Shown here one piece after another: positions 54,305-62,431 of a DNA stretch of 64,000 nucleotides. This DNA is from Vibrio ostreae (GTDB taxonomy: Bacteria; Pseudomonadota; Gammaproteobacteria; Enterobacterales; Vibrionaceae). The stretch is from NCBI RefSeq assembly GCF_019226825.1, contig NZ_CP076643.1, positions 806,001-870,000 on the forward strand. The letters run 5' to 3'. The translations under genes were made by a program, and so were the position numbers. The notes below the pieces were generated by a model. It was given only the letters and a program-made list of their open reading frames with translations. It did no database searches and was not told the origin of the DNA. Numbering within the stretch: the stretch's first letter is position 1; the number at the start of each line of letters is the position of its first letter.

Positions 54305-56041
54305 TCAACGCAGTTCATCTTCAAAAATTTTATCGCGCATTTTCCAGAAACGACCGGACTTGCGCGCGATGACAAACTGCGGCGGGCGGAAGCGATGCTG
54401 GTTGTTGACCACTTTGGCCGGCGATGCTTCGTCAAACGGACGATGTTTGTCTGCCAGATGAGGACGCACAAAACGCTGTTTAAAGGTTGCTTTTTGTTTC
54501 GGGGTACTTAATGACCAAAATTCATGCACTTGGGCGTTGTTGTCTCCGCGGTAGGTGACTTTCAGTTGGGACTTGCCTTTGTCGTCTTTAAGTACTGATA
54601 AGTCCATTTCCAGGCATTCGAACACCAGCGCATCTTTCAGATTGAGCGCTTCTTTAAGCTTTTTGTCCGGATCAACCAGGGTCGCGTCACACTCATGGCA
54701 GATGCGTGCGGCGATGTCATTATCAGCGCCGCACTCGCCACAATATTTGGCACGGAAACGGTAGCCACAATGTTCCCGCTCGCCGGTCTCTTCATCGGTA
54801 AAGTAGCCTTGGCAACGGCGGCCAAAATGTTCAAGCAGAAAGCCGTTGCTGTCGAGCTTACCCCAGAAATTATTATTGAAGCCGCATGCCGGGCAGGGAA
54901 TAGTGATGATTTCACTGTCTGAATCCGGTTTCGGATCGCCGACCTCAGGCTGATACAAATCGTAAGTGTTGCCAGCATAGTCTAATACCAGACATTCGGT
55001 TTTACCCGGTGACAGACGCAGTCCGCGCCCGACGATTTGCTGATAAAGGCTGACTGACTCGGTCGGACGCAGGATCGCAATCAGGTCAACGTGCGGAGCG
55101 TCAAAACCGGTTGTCAGGACAGACACGTTAACCAGAAATTTTACTTCACGCTGTTTAAAGCGTTGAATAATGGTGTCACGTTCCGGTGAGGGCGTATCAC
55201 CAATCACGATGTCGGACTGTCCTTGTGGCAGTAAGGCGAGAATTTCCTGCGCGTGACGCACGGTCGCCGCAAATATCATCACGCCTTGTTTGTCTTGGGC
55301 GAGGTGAATGATTTGCTCCACAATTTGTGGTGTTGCCCGTTTGGATTGCTCAATCACCATATCCAGTTCTGACTCTTTATAGCGGCCGGTATTCGCTGGC
55401 TTCAATTGAGAAAAGTCGTAACTCAGTACCGGCGCGTCAATCAATTTGGCCGGGGTGAGGAATCCCTCATCGAGCAGATAAGTGATCGGCAGTTCAAAAA
55501 TACAGTCGCGAAAAAAGCGCGCGTCTTCACTGCGCACCAGGCCGCGGGTGTGATACTGGTAGATCCAGCCCATGCCTAAACGGTAAGGGGTGGCGGTCAG
55601 TCCCAACACTTTCATACCCGGATTGAGGCTGAGTAAGTGGGTGATGACTTTTTGATAACTGCTGTCTTTGTCATCCGGGACACGGTGACACTCATCAATC
55701 ACCAGCAACGAAAACTGATTTTTAAACGCATCCAGGTTGCGCACCACAGACTGCACGGACGCAAACACCACCTGCTGATCGGTTTCTTTACGGCCCAGGC
55801 CGGCGGAAAATATAGCGCCCTTCTGGCCATAGCCTTCATATTTGGCGTGGTTTTGCTCAACCAACTCTTTGACATGGGCAAGCACTAATACCCGGCCTTT
55901 GGCCAGACGAGCCAGTTCCGCAATCACCAGGCTTTTACCGGCACCTGTCGGCAGGACGATAACCGCTGGCGTATTGTTGTGACGAAAATAATGAATGACG
56001 GCTTTTACCGAGTCAGCTTGATAGGGGCGAAGTGTATACAT
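54305..56041 (-). CDS. radD: Superfamily 2 DNA-repair helicase-like protein RadD (YejH)
   Basis: 578 residues, E. coli RadD is 586. Helicase motifs: I VLPTGAGKSLVIAELARLA near 32-50, II VIDECHR, III GLTATPYRLGMGWIYQYH, V TTGFDAPHVDLIAIL, VI YQQIVGRGLRLSPGKTECLVLDYAGN. Two zinc-binding regions follow: CPACGFNNNFWGKLDSNG and CGECGADNDIAARICHECDA. RadD helps process recombination intermediates after double-strand breaks. Divergent from rsuA. Confidence 0.95.
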   Translation of the reverse strand: MYTLRPYQADSVKAVIHYFRHNNTPAVIVLPTGAGKSLVIAELARLAKGRVLVLAHVKELVEQNHAKYEGYGQKGAIFSAGLGRKETDQQVVFASVQSVVRNLDAFKNQFSLLVIDECHRVPDDKDSSYQKVITHLLSLNPGMKVLGLTATPYRLGMGWIYQYHTRGLVRSEDARFFRDCIFELPITYLLDEGFLTPAKLIDAPVLSYDFSQLKPANTGRYKESELDMVIEQSKRATPQIVEQIIHLAQDKQGVMIFAATVRHAQEILALLPQGQSDIVIGDTPSPERDTIIQRFKQREVKFLVNVSVLTTGFDAPHVDLIAILRPTESVSLYQQIVGRGLRLSPGKTECLVLDYAGNTYDLYQPEVGDPKPDSDSEIITIPCPACGFNNNFWGKLDSNGFLLEHFGRRCQGYFTDEETGEREHCGYRFRAKYCGECGADNDIAARICHECDATLVDPDKKLKEALNLKDALVFECLEMDLSVLKDDKGKSQLKVTYRGDNNAQVHEFWSLSTPKQKATFKQRFVRPHLADKHRPFDEASPAKVVNNQHRFRPPQFVIARKSGRFWKMRDKIFEDELR

Positions 56042-56127
56042 ACAGTCGGACGATGAATTTTGTGAAATAGCTCAACTATTTAATGTGGGCTCTGTATAAT
56101 ACCCGACTTCGAGCAGATGAGGTATGC

Positions 56128-56829
56128 ATGCGTTTAGATAAATTCCTGTGTGACGCCCTGGGCACCACACGTAAAGAAGCCACTCAGATCCTGAAAAGCG
56201 GCGATGTCACCGTTGATGGTCAATCGCAAAAAAGTGGCGCATTCAAAGTCAGCGAGACATCCGTTGTCGAATGGCAGGAGCGTGAAGTTACGCTGAGTGG
56301 CCCACGATACATCATGTTGTTCAAACCGGAAGGGTTTGTTTGCTCTCACGAAGATGGTTTTAATCAGACTGCATTTGTGTTGCTGGATGAAGCGAACATG
56401 CGCGGGCTGCATTTTGCCGGCCGCCTCGATGTGGATACCACCGGTTTGGTATTGATTACCGACGATGGTCAGTGGTCGCATCGTATTACGTCGCCAAAAC
56501 ACAAATGTGATAAAACGTACCGTGTGTGGCTGGCTGACCCAATTCAACCGGATTACGCAGAGAAACTGGCGCAGGGGATTGAGTTGCGTAATGAACGTGA
56601 CATGACGCTGCCAGCTCAGATGGAAGTGGTGGATGAAGCGGAAAACGAACTACTGCTGACCATCCATGAAGGAAAATATCATCAGGTTAAGCGTATGTTT
56701 GCCGCTTTGGGTAACAAAGTCATTGGCCTGCATCGCGAACGGGTGGGGGATATCGTGCTGGATGATACCCTGGAGCCGGGTGAGTACCGCTTCCTGACTG
56801 AAGACGAAGTCGCGTCGATCTGGAAATAA
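56128..56829 (+). CDS. rsuA: 16S rRNA pseudouridine(516) synthase
   Basis: 233 residues from ATG at 56128 (opening MRLDKFLCDALGTTRKEATQ) with GATGAGG upstream; the frame extends 15 codons further 5' without need. S4 RNA-binding domain at 1-60, catalytic Asp in GRLDVDTTGLVLITDDGQWSH near residue 100, and KYHQVKRMFAALGNKV near 190, all RsuA/RluB-type. Converts U516 of 16S rRNA to pseudouridine. Confidence 0.95.
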   Translation: MRLDKFLCDALGTTRKEATQILKSGDVTVDGQSQKSGAFKVSETSVVEWQEREVTLSGPRYIMLFKPEGFVCSHEDGFNQTAFVLLDEANMRGLHFAGRLDVDTTGLVLITDDGQWSHRITSPKHKCDKTYRVWLADPIQPDYAEKLAQGIELRNERDMTLPAQMEVVDEAENELLLTIHEGKYHQVKRMFAALGNKVIGLHRERVGDIVLDDTLEPGEYRFLTEDEVASIWK

Positions 56830-57467
56830 CCCTGTTAGAGGCTTGAGTCACAGTCGCGTCTGTCCTCTCTATTCCCACTCTGTTGTTTACTGAGTAAACA
56901 GGAAGATATAAGCGGGACACTCGCAGTTCAGAGGTTTATACAGGTGCGAAATAGGCATCTAAGTGCATATTGGCGGTAAGAGAACAAGGACAGATGTCAG
57001 AAAAGGTGTGTGTCCTTTTTTTTTATTTTCTCCTTAGTAAGAGTGTGTGTCCCCGTAAATGGTCGCCCATAAATGCCTGACTGATTGCAACGACTTGTGT
57101 GTCTGAATAGGCGTTACTCAGATACTGCATCGATGCTGGTAAAGGCCTGGTTGGTGTTTGTTCTGTGCTGGACACTGAGTTCAATTAGGAACTAAAAATC
57201 GAATTAGGAAATAGTTTATTTCCTAATAAGAACTAGAAGTTTCTCGGCTTTGCCATAAGCTAGAGAGTGGAATCAATGTTATCGATATTACCCTGTCGAT
57301 TTGAGTCTGACTTGGCGTTATCTGCCTTCGTTTCTCCGCGCATGAAATTTTCTGTTGCGGGCTCACTCATTTCTCGTCGTTAGACCTGATTGTTCGGGAT
57401 GTCGAAATCGAATCAATAAGTGCGGCACCTGGTGTCGCACTTCGTATTTTTATCAGAGTGGAGATGT
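56830..57467. other. Intergenic region with gtgtgtcc motifs and an inverted repeat
   Basis: No gene. gtgtgtgtcc occurs at 57006-57015 (followed by nine T) and 57043-57052, and gggacactcgc at about 56914. attaggaaata (57204-57214) and tatttcctaat (57218-57228) form a perfect 11-base inverted repeat with a GTT loop, preceded by a related aattagga at about 57184. The inverted repeat may be an operator for the efflux gene. Confidence 0.6.
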
Positions 57468-58676
57468 ATGACCTCAACGAATTCCCCCCTTAACTACGAT
57501 GCGTCGAAGATAGGCTTTTTGTTATTTATTGTGCTCGGTGCGATTGGTGCACTGACTCCGCTGGCCATCGATATGTATCTGCCAGCCATGCCAGCTATCG
57601 CCCAAGATCTGGGGACCACTGCTGGCCAGGTGCAGATCACGCTGACCGCTTACACGGCAGGCTTTGCTATCGGCCAACTTTTGCATGGCCCTCTCGCTGA
57701 TAGTTATGGACGTCGCCCGGTGATGTTGGGCGGTATTTTCCTGTTTGCGGTAGCGGCTATGGTCAGCGCCACCACGCATGGTATTGACGCGCTGACTTAT
57801 GTGCGGGCGGCACAAGGTTTTGCTGGTGCTGCTGCTGCCGTGGTGATTCAGGCTGTGGTACGCGATATGTTTGACCGTGAAGATTTTGCCCGCGCGATGT
57901 CGTTTGTCACCTTGGTGATCACGATTGCACCGCTGGTCGCGCCGATGATTGGCGGTTATCTGGCGGTTTGGTTTGGCTGGCGGTCGATCTTCTGGTTACT
58001 GGCTGCTTTTGCTGTGGTTGTTATTGCCATGGTGTTGTGGAAAATTCCGGAGACCCTGTCTGACGAAAACCGACAGCCGCTGCATTTTCGCAGTACGATG
58101 AAGAACTATCTGCGTCTGTGTCGCAGTGGTCAGGCGATGGGGTTAATTATGGCCGGAGCTTTCTCGTTTTCGGGCATGTTTGCCTTTTTGACCGCAGGTT
58201 CATTCGTCTATATTGATCTGTACGGCGTGAGCCCGAGCGAGTTTGGCTATCTTTTTGCGCTGAATATCGTCGCGATGATCGGTATGACGACTCTCAACGG
58301 CCGTTTGGTGAAAAAAGTCGGTTCGCATGCCATGCTGCGTTTTGGTCTTTTTGTACAGTTACTGGCTGGGCTGGGGCTGTTTATCGGCTGGTTCACCGGC
58401 GCTGGCCTATGGGGGACGGTGCCGTTTGTGGTGATGTTTATTGGGACCATCTCTACTATCGGCAGTAATGCAATGGGGCTGCTGCTCAGCGGGTATCCGC
58501 GCATGGCCGGGACGGCGTCTTCTTTAGCGGGCACGTTACGTTTTGGTACCGGCTCGGTTGTTGGCGCATTGGTGGCAGCGATGCCTGGCGGAGAAAGTTG
58601 GCCAATGATTTTCGTTATGGCCGGATGTTCGTTATTATCTGCGAGTTTTTATTGGACATTAGGAAGAAAAGCATAG
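57468..58676 (+). CDS. Bcr/CflA-family multidrug efflux MFS transporter
   Basis: 402 residues from ATG at 57468 with GTGGAG upstream. Twelve helices. Bcr/CflA features: GALTPLAIDMYLPAMPAIAQDL, GQLLHGPLADSYGRRPVMLGGI (MFS motif A), RAAQGFAGAAAAVVIQAVVRDMF, LAPMIGGYLAVWFGWRSIFW-like segment. Exports drugs or sugar/peptide by-products by H+ antiport; substrate not inferable. Stop shares a base with the next gene's start. Confidence 0.9.
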   Translation: MTSTNSPLNYDASKIGFLLFIVLGAIGALTPLAIDMYLPAMPAIAQDLGTTAGQVQITLTAYTAGFAIGQLLHGPLADSYGRRPVMLGGIFLFAVAAMVSATTHGIDALTYVRAAQGFAGAAAAVVIQAVVRDMFDREDFARAMSFVTLVITIAPLVAPMIGGYLAVWFGWRSIFWLLAAFAVVVIAMVLWKIPETLSDENRQPLHFRSTMKNYLRLCRSGQAMGLIMAGAFSFSGMFAFLTAGSFVYIDLYGVSPSEFGYLFALNIVAMIGMTTLNGRLVKKVGSHAMLRFGLFVQLLAGLGLFIGWFTGAGLWGTVPFVVMFIGTISTIGSNAMGLLLSGYPRMAGTASSLAGTLRFGTGSVVGALVAAMPGGESWPMIFVMAGCSLLSASFYWTLGRKA

Positions 58677-59344
58677 TGTCAGACTACTATCTGGAAATTC
58701 AGAACGTCGTAAACGCGGCGTTAGCAGAGCTGAGCGCAGAGCATAGCGCCGGAAAAGTGGCCGATGCTCCGGTCGCAAACAACCATTTTCTGGTGCACTG
58801 GGTGACTAAGGCGATCAAAAGTCAGCGTTTCCACCGCTGTGTGAGTGACGATTTGCTGCGTTGGCAAAAGGCTGGCCGCTCAAAGGGCAATCAGTCTGAG
58901 CTGCTTTTTACGTTTAAGCGCATTTCTGCTTACTACGCGCAATTTTTTGCCGGTGATGCCGCCGCGGAGTGCAACGTCATTACAGATAAAAAAATTGAGC
59001 AGTTCCTCGATACGATGGAGCAGGCGGATTGGGAAGTGTCAACTTCAGAGCCTCTGGTAGGTTGCGGTAAGGTGCAGATCTTTACCGACGGCCAGAACTC
59101 GCTGGCACTGTGTGCCGAGCAGTGCGAGTCGTGTTTTGACGGTGAGCTGCTGGTTAAACCGATGAGCTGGTTTGTCCGTGGTTACCACGCCGGCTTTATT
59201 GAGAAGGCGGCCGAAGCAGGTTTTATGGTACATAAGCGCACTGATTATAAGTCGAACGTGAAGTACCACGGCGAGTATTTGATCTATCCGGGCAATCAGG
59301 GTCAGCAAGTGGCTGAAATCCCTCTCAGCTTTAAAGCTGATTAA
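58676..59344 (+). CDS. DUF2913 family protein
   Basis: 222 residues from GTG at 58676, overlapping the efflux stop codon by one base, with AGGAAGAAAAG upstream. Matches DUF2913 as I know it: YYLEIQNVVNAALAELSAEHSAGKVADAPVANNHFLVHWVTKAIKSQRFHRCVSDDLLRWQKAGRSKG in the first third. Cytosolic, no known activity; common in Vibrio and Aeromonas. Translationally coupled to the efflux gene. Confidence 0.85.
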   Translation: MSDYYLEIQNVVNAALAELSAEHSAGKVADAPVANNHFLVHWVTKAIKSQRFHRCVSDDLLRWQKAGRSKGNQSELLFTFKRISAYYAQFFAGDAAAECNVITDKKIEQFLDTMEQADWEVSTSEPLVGCGKVQIFTDGQNSLALCAEQCESCFDGELLVKPMSWFVRGYHAGFIEKAAEAGFMVHKRTDYKSNVKYHGEYLIYPGNQGQQVAEIPLSFKAD

Positions 59345-59370
59345 GCCGGTAAATCACGCTTGAGTTTTGT

Positions 59371-59400
59371 AACAGGAGAGGAATATCTCTCCTGTTTTTT
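59371..59400 (+). terminator. Terminator after the DUF2913 gene
   Basis: aacaggagag / ctctcctgtt with a six-base loop, followed by T run. Located between convergent genes. Confidence 0.9.
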
Positions 59401-59419
59401 CATCTTTAAACAACCTACC

Positions 59420-61402
59420 TCAGAAACGGTAACGCCAATAGACGGCCCCAAATATCCCCTCATAGCTTTGCATCACATCCCCCATGTTCTCTTCCTGCAC
59501 GAACAGGTAGTCACTTTCACGGTATTTTTCATAGCGGATATTAAGTAATACATTCTGGTCGTCGGAGATTTGATAGTCACCGGTCAGCTCGAAGCGATGT
59601 GCGCTTGCTCTGTTATCAGGATAGCGGTAACTGTTTGAGCTGGCGTCGGTTTCACCTGTACTGCGACTATGGGAATAGTCGAAAGAGATCTGCAGGGCAT
59701 CGTGGAAAAAGTCATCTTTGCTTAATCCCAGACCAACCGTAGTGACGTAATCCCTTGAACGGGTGGTATAGCGGTTCCATCCGACTACGTCACTATTAGC
59801 ATGATGTTGTGCTGCGCGAATATATTGCTGAGTAATAAAGGCGTGTCCGTTTACACCACTGTCGAGTGCAAAGTTGACCGAAGCATCATAGCCGTAATCT
59901 TTGCCATCACTGATGCCGATATCCGGAGTCGGGTACTGGTCATCGGCATACCAGGTTTCGACAACCAGCTGCAGGCCGGGGGAAAACTGATAACTGCCGT
60001 CAGCGCGCAGTTCCAGCCTGTCGCGATCGGCGAGATAATATTGTCTCAGGTGCGGGGCGTCGGGATCGCTGTTATTCCAGTCAGACCCGTCACGAGAGGC
60101 ATAAGTGAGTTTGCCACCCAGTGTCCAATCGGCCTGAGGCCGATAGCGTGCCCCGATATAACCCGCTTGCTGTTCGGTCTGCTTCCGGTCGGCGTAAGGG
60201 CGTCTGTCCCGTTTATATTCATAGCCGGCGTTAAGACGCAGAGAGCGCGACAGTTTATGATTTGCCGCGACCTCTAACCGGGTGCGGTCGCGGTCATACG
60301 CTTTGCGTGTGGTGCCTATCACGGTGTGACGATCTGAATCATCGTTGCGATCCAGATAATCAGCACTGACTTTAACGGCGGTCTTGCGGCTGAGCTGATT
60401 ATGGTAATCAGCACTGAGCTGGACAGTGTTGATCTCACCGCGAAAGCTGTCTGACAGCACCGGGGATTGAGGAAATGGGTTCATGCCACTTTCTGATGTG
60501 CTGCGTGACCACAATAATCGACTGTTAAAGGTTTGTTCTTCGAGCCTGTAGTTGCCGGACAGTGCCAGTTGGTGGAAATCATTGTCAGGCTCATAGGCGA
60601 TCTGGTTTTGATACGGGTTAGCGGCCAATCCGTAGTGTAGCGCGGGCTCATCATTACGGAAAAATGAGCCTTGGTAGGAGAGGTCGGTCATCCAGTCCTT
60701 GGCAATATAGCTGATACCGAAATCGGTATTGAGGGATTGGTTATCTATCGGCTTAGGAATAAAGCCAGGATTATTGCCAAGGCCGGGATTCACAAAAGTA
60801 TATAACGCGCGAGTGCCGGTCTTACGCTCGTGTTTCATCGCTGCATGAGGTTGCCACGGCGAATGGGGAGTATATTTAACGCTTAATTTGACGGATTCAC
60901 GCGTGGTTTTTGGGCTGAACGTATCAAGTGTGCCACTAGTCAGGTAGCTGCCATTGTCGTGATAAACGCTGAGCCAGGAATAGCCAGCAAAATAAGGGGT
61001 TTCACTATAACTGCCCAGGAAACGCAGACCATCATAGCGACCGTTTTCCCATTCTAGCAGGAATCGTTGCAGGCCGAGGTCGAGGGCCGTGATGCGATTG
61101 TAGTAGCCGTCGTCTTCATACTGTTCCATGTTGATACTCAAAGCGGGATTAATCGATTTATTGAGATCACCCGTGCCGTAGACCGGTGTGTTCCAGTTAT
61201 TAAAGCGGGCGCCTTGATCGTTATCCAGATACCCCAAGCCGAACTGAATATCGCCGTGCCAGTTTCCATCGCTGCTGCAGGGCTCACATTGCCAATTTGC
61301 TGTATCGAAACTGGCGCTGCGCTGCAAAGAATAATCTGCGTGGACAACGCTGGCCGCGGGCAATGCCAAGGCAATCAGAACCGATAGTAAGGATAATTTC
61401 AT
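59420..61402 (-). CDS. mtrB: MtrB/PioB-family decaheme-associated outer membrane barrel
   Basis: 660 residues. Signal peptide (LSVLIALALPAASVVHA), then an N-terminal CxxC (WQCEPCSSDG at about 38-47) conserved in MtrB proteins, and a long series of amphipathic beta strands ending in a C-terminal aromatic (GAVYWRYRF). MtrB forms a large porin that holds MtrA and lets electrons cross the outer membrane to MtrC. Directly downstream of the decaheme gene on the same strand with nine bases between, matching the mtrCAB order. Confidence 0.9.
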   Translation of the reverse strand: MKLSLLSVLIALALPAASVVHADYSLQRSASFDTANWQCEPCSSDGNWHGDIQFGLGYLDNDQGARFNNWNTPVYGTGDLNKSINPALSINMEQYEDDGYYNRITALDLGLQRFLLEWENGRYDGLRFLGSYSETPYFAGYSWLSVYHDNGSYLTSGTLDTFSPKTTRESVKLSVKYTPHSPWQPHAAMKHERKTGTRALYTFVNPGLGNNPGFIPKPIDNQSLNTDFGISYIAKDWMTDLSYQGSFFRNDEPALHYGLAANPYQNQIAYEPDNDFHQLALSGNYRLEEQTFNSRLLWSRSTSESGMNPFPQSPVLSDSFRGEINTVQLSADYHNQLSRKTAVKVSADYLDRNDDSDRHTVIGTTRKAYDRDRTRLEVAANHKLSRSLRLNAGYEYKRDRRPYADRKQTEQQAGYIGARYRPQADWTLGGKLTYASRDGSDWNNSDPDAPHLRQYYLADRDRLELRADGSYQFSPGLQLVVETWYADDQYPTPDIGISDGKDYGYDASVNFALDSGVNGHAFITQQYIRAAQHHANSDVVGWNRYTTRSRDYVTTVGLGLSKDDFFHDALQISFDYSHSRSTGETDASSNSYRYPDNRASAHRFELTGDYQISDDQNVLLNIRYEKYRESDYLFVQEENMGDVMQSYEGIFGAVYWRYRF

Positions 61403-61411
61403 CTCTGCTCC

Positions 61412-62374
61412 TTAGTTTCTCAGCGCCTGTCCACGAGGGTGACTGGAACCGTGCACCTGGCTGTGACAGTTGAGACAACTTCCGCCGCGTACGCGCAGGT
61501 CATTGGCGGCGAATTCGACGTTAGCATGTGGGACCTGATGACATGACTGGCACAGCTGAGGCAGTCTCTGTTTCAGCATCGCCGGGTTGACAGAACCATG
61601 CGGGGTGTGACAGGCAGTGCAATCTTCACTGACCGGTTCGTGCTCCCATAAAAACGGGCCGCGTTTTTCTGCATGGCAGTCGTAACAGGCCGCGTTGACG
61701 GACGGTTGATTCAGGCTGAATTCATTGACGCTCTGGTGCGGGTTATGGCAATCGCTGCATTGCATTGTCCCGTTGAGCATCGGGTGACTGGTGCGTTTAT
61801 GTAAGTCAGCTTTGGTCTGGCTGTGACAGGTAGTACAGGTCTGAATTTGTTGCCCGGCATCGAGCATGGGATCTTGTTTTTTATGCACCCGATGACAACT
61901 GGAGCAGGACAGGCCTTCAAAGGCGTGTTCGCTACTGTGCCAACTGGCTCGTTGTGTGTCCTGATGGCAGGATAGGCATACGCTGTTTTGTTTTTCAGCC
62001 GGAACCGGCGAGTCCGGGCCAAAGGTGACCATGGGCTCACGTAGCTGGCCCTTACGCGGAGAACGGGCATGATTACCGGCCGGTCCGTGGCAGGCCTCGC
62101 ATTGCTTATCCCGCATCGGACCGTGGATGTTGGCTATCTTGCCGTGAACATTGGCAAAAATGCCGCTGGCCGGGTGGTCCGATTCGTCATCATGGCAGCG
62201 CAGACAACCCTCTGCGCCGCGGCGTGAATAATTTCCCGCGCTGAACTTTTGATCCAGCGTTGTCTCAGCTTCGAGCCTGGCATCATCGGCAACGCTCTCT
62301 TGCGCATTTAGCGTTGGGGACAATACCAGTAGCACGAGCATGATAAAACACCACAGCTGCACACCTTTTTTCAT
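61412..62374 (-). CDS. mtrA: Periplasmic decaheme cytochrome c, MtrA/DmsE family
   Basis: 320 residues from ATG at 62374 (opening MKKGVQLWCFIMLVLL), with AGGA ten bases upstream. Signal peptide to about NAQES. Ten CxxCH heme sites counted: CLRCH, CEACH, CLSCH, CSSCH, CTTCH, CSDCH, CYDCH, CTACH, CQSCH and CLNCH. MtrA-like proteins carry electrons from inner-membrane cytochromes through the MtrB barrel. Could alternatively serve a DMSO-reductase (DmsE), but no dms genes are seen here. Confidence 0.93.
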   Translation of the reverse strand: MKKGVQLWCFIMLVLLVLSPTLNAQESVADDARLEAETTLDQKFSAGNYSRRGAEGCLRCHDDESDHPASGIFANVHGKIANIHGPMRDKQCEACHGPAGNHARSPRKGQLREPMVTFGPDSPVPAEKQNSVCLSCHQDTQRASWHSSEHAFEGLSCSSCHRVHKKQDPMLDAGQQIQTCTTCHSQTKADLHKRTSHPMLNGTMQCSDCHNPHQSVNEFSLNQPSVNAACYDCHAEKRGPFLWEHEPVSEDCTACHTPHGSVNPAMLKQRLPQLCQSCHQVPHANVEFAANDLRVRGGSCLNCHSQVHGSSHPRGQALRN

Positions 62375-62431
62375 AACCCATTCCTGTTTTGATGCGTTAT
62401 TGATCATTCGTTGGAAGGTTGTCTTGAAGCC

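Noticed and set aside
54227..54511. Plus-strand frame overlapping the 3' end of radD
   Set aside because: Shadow of radD with no ribosome binding site.
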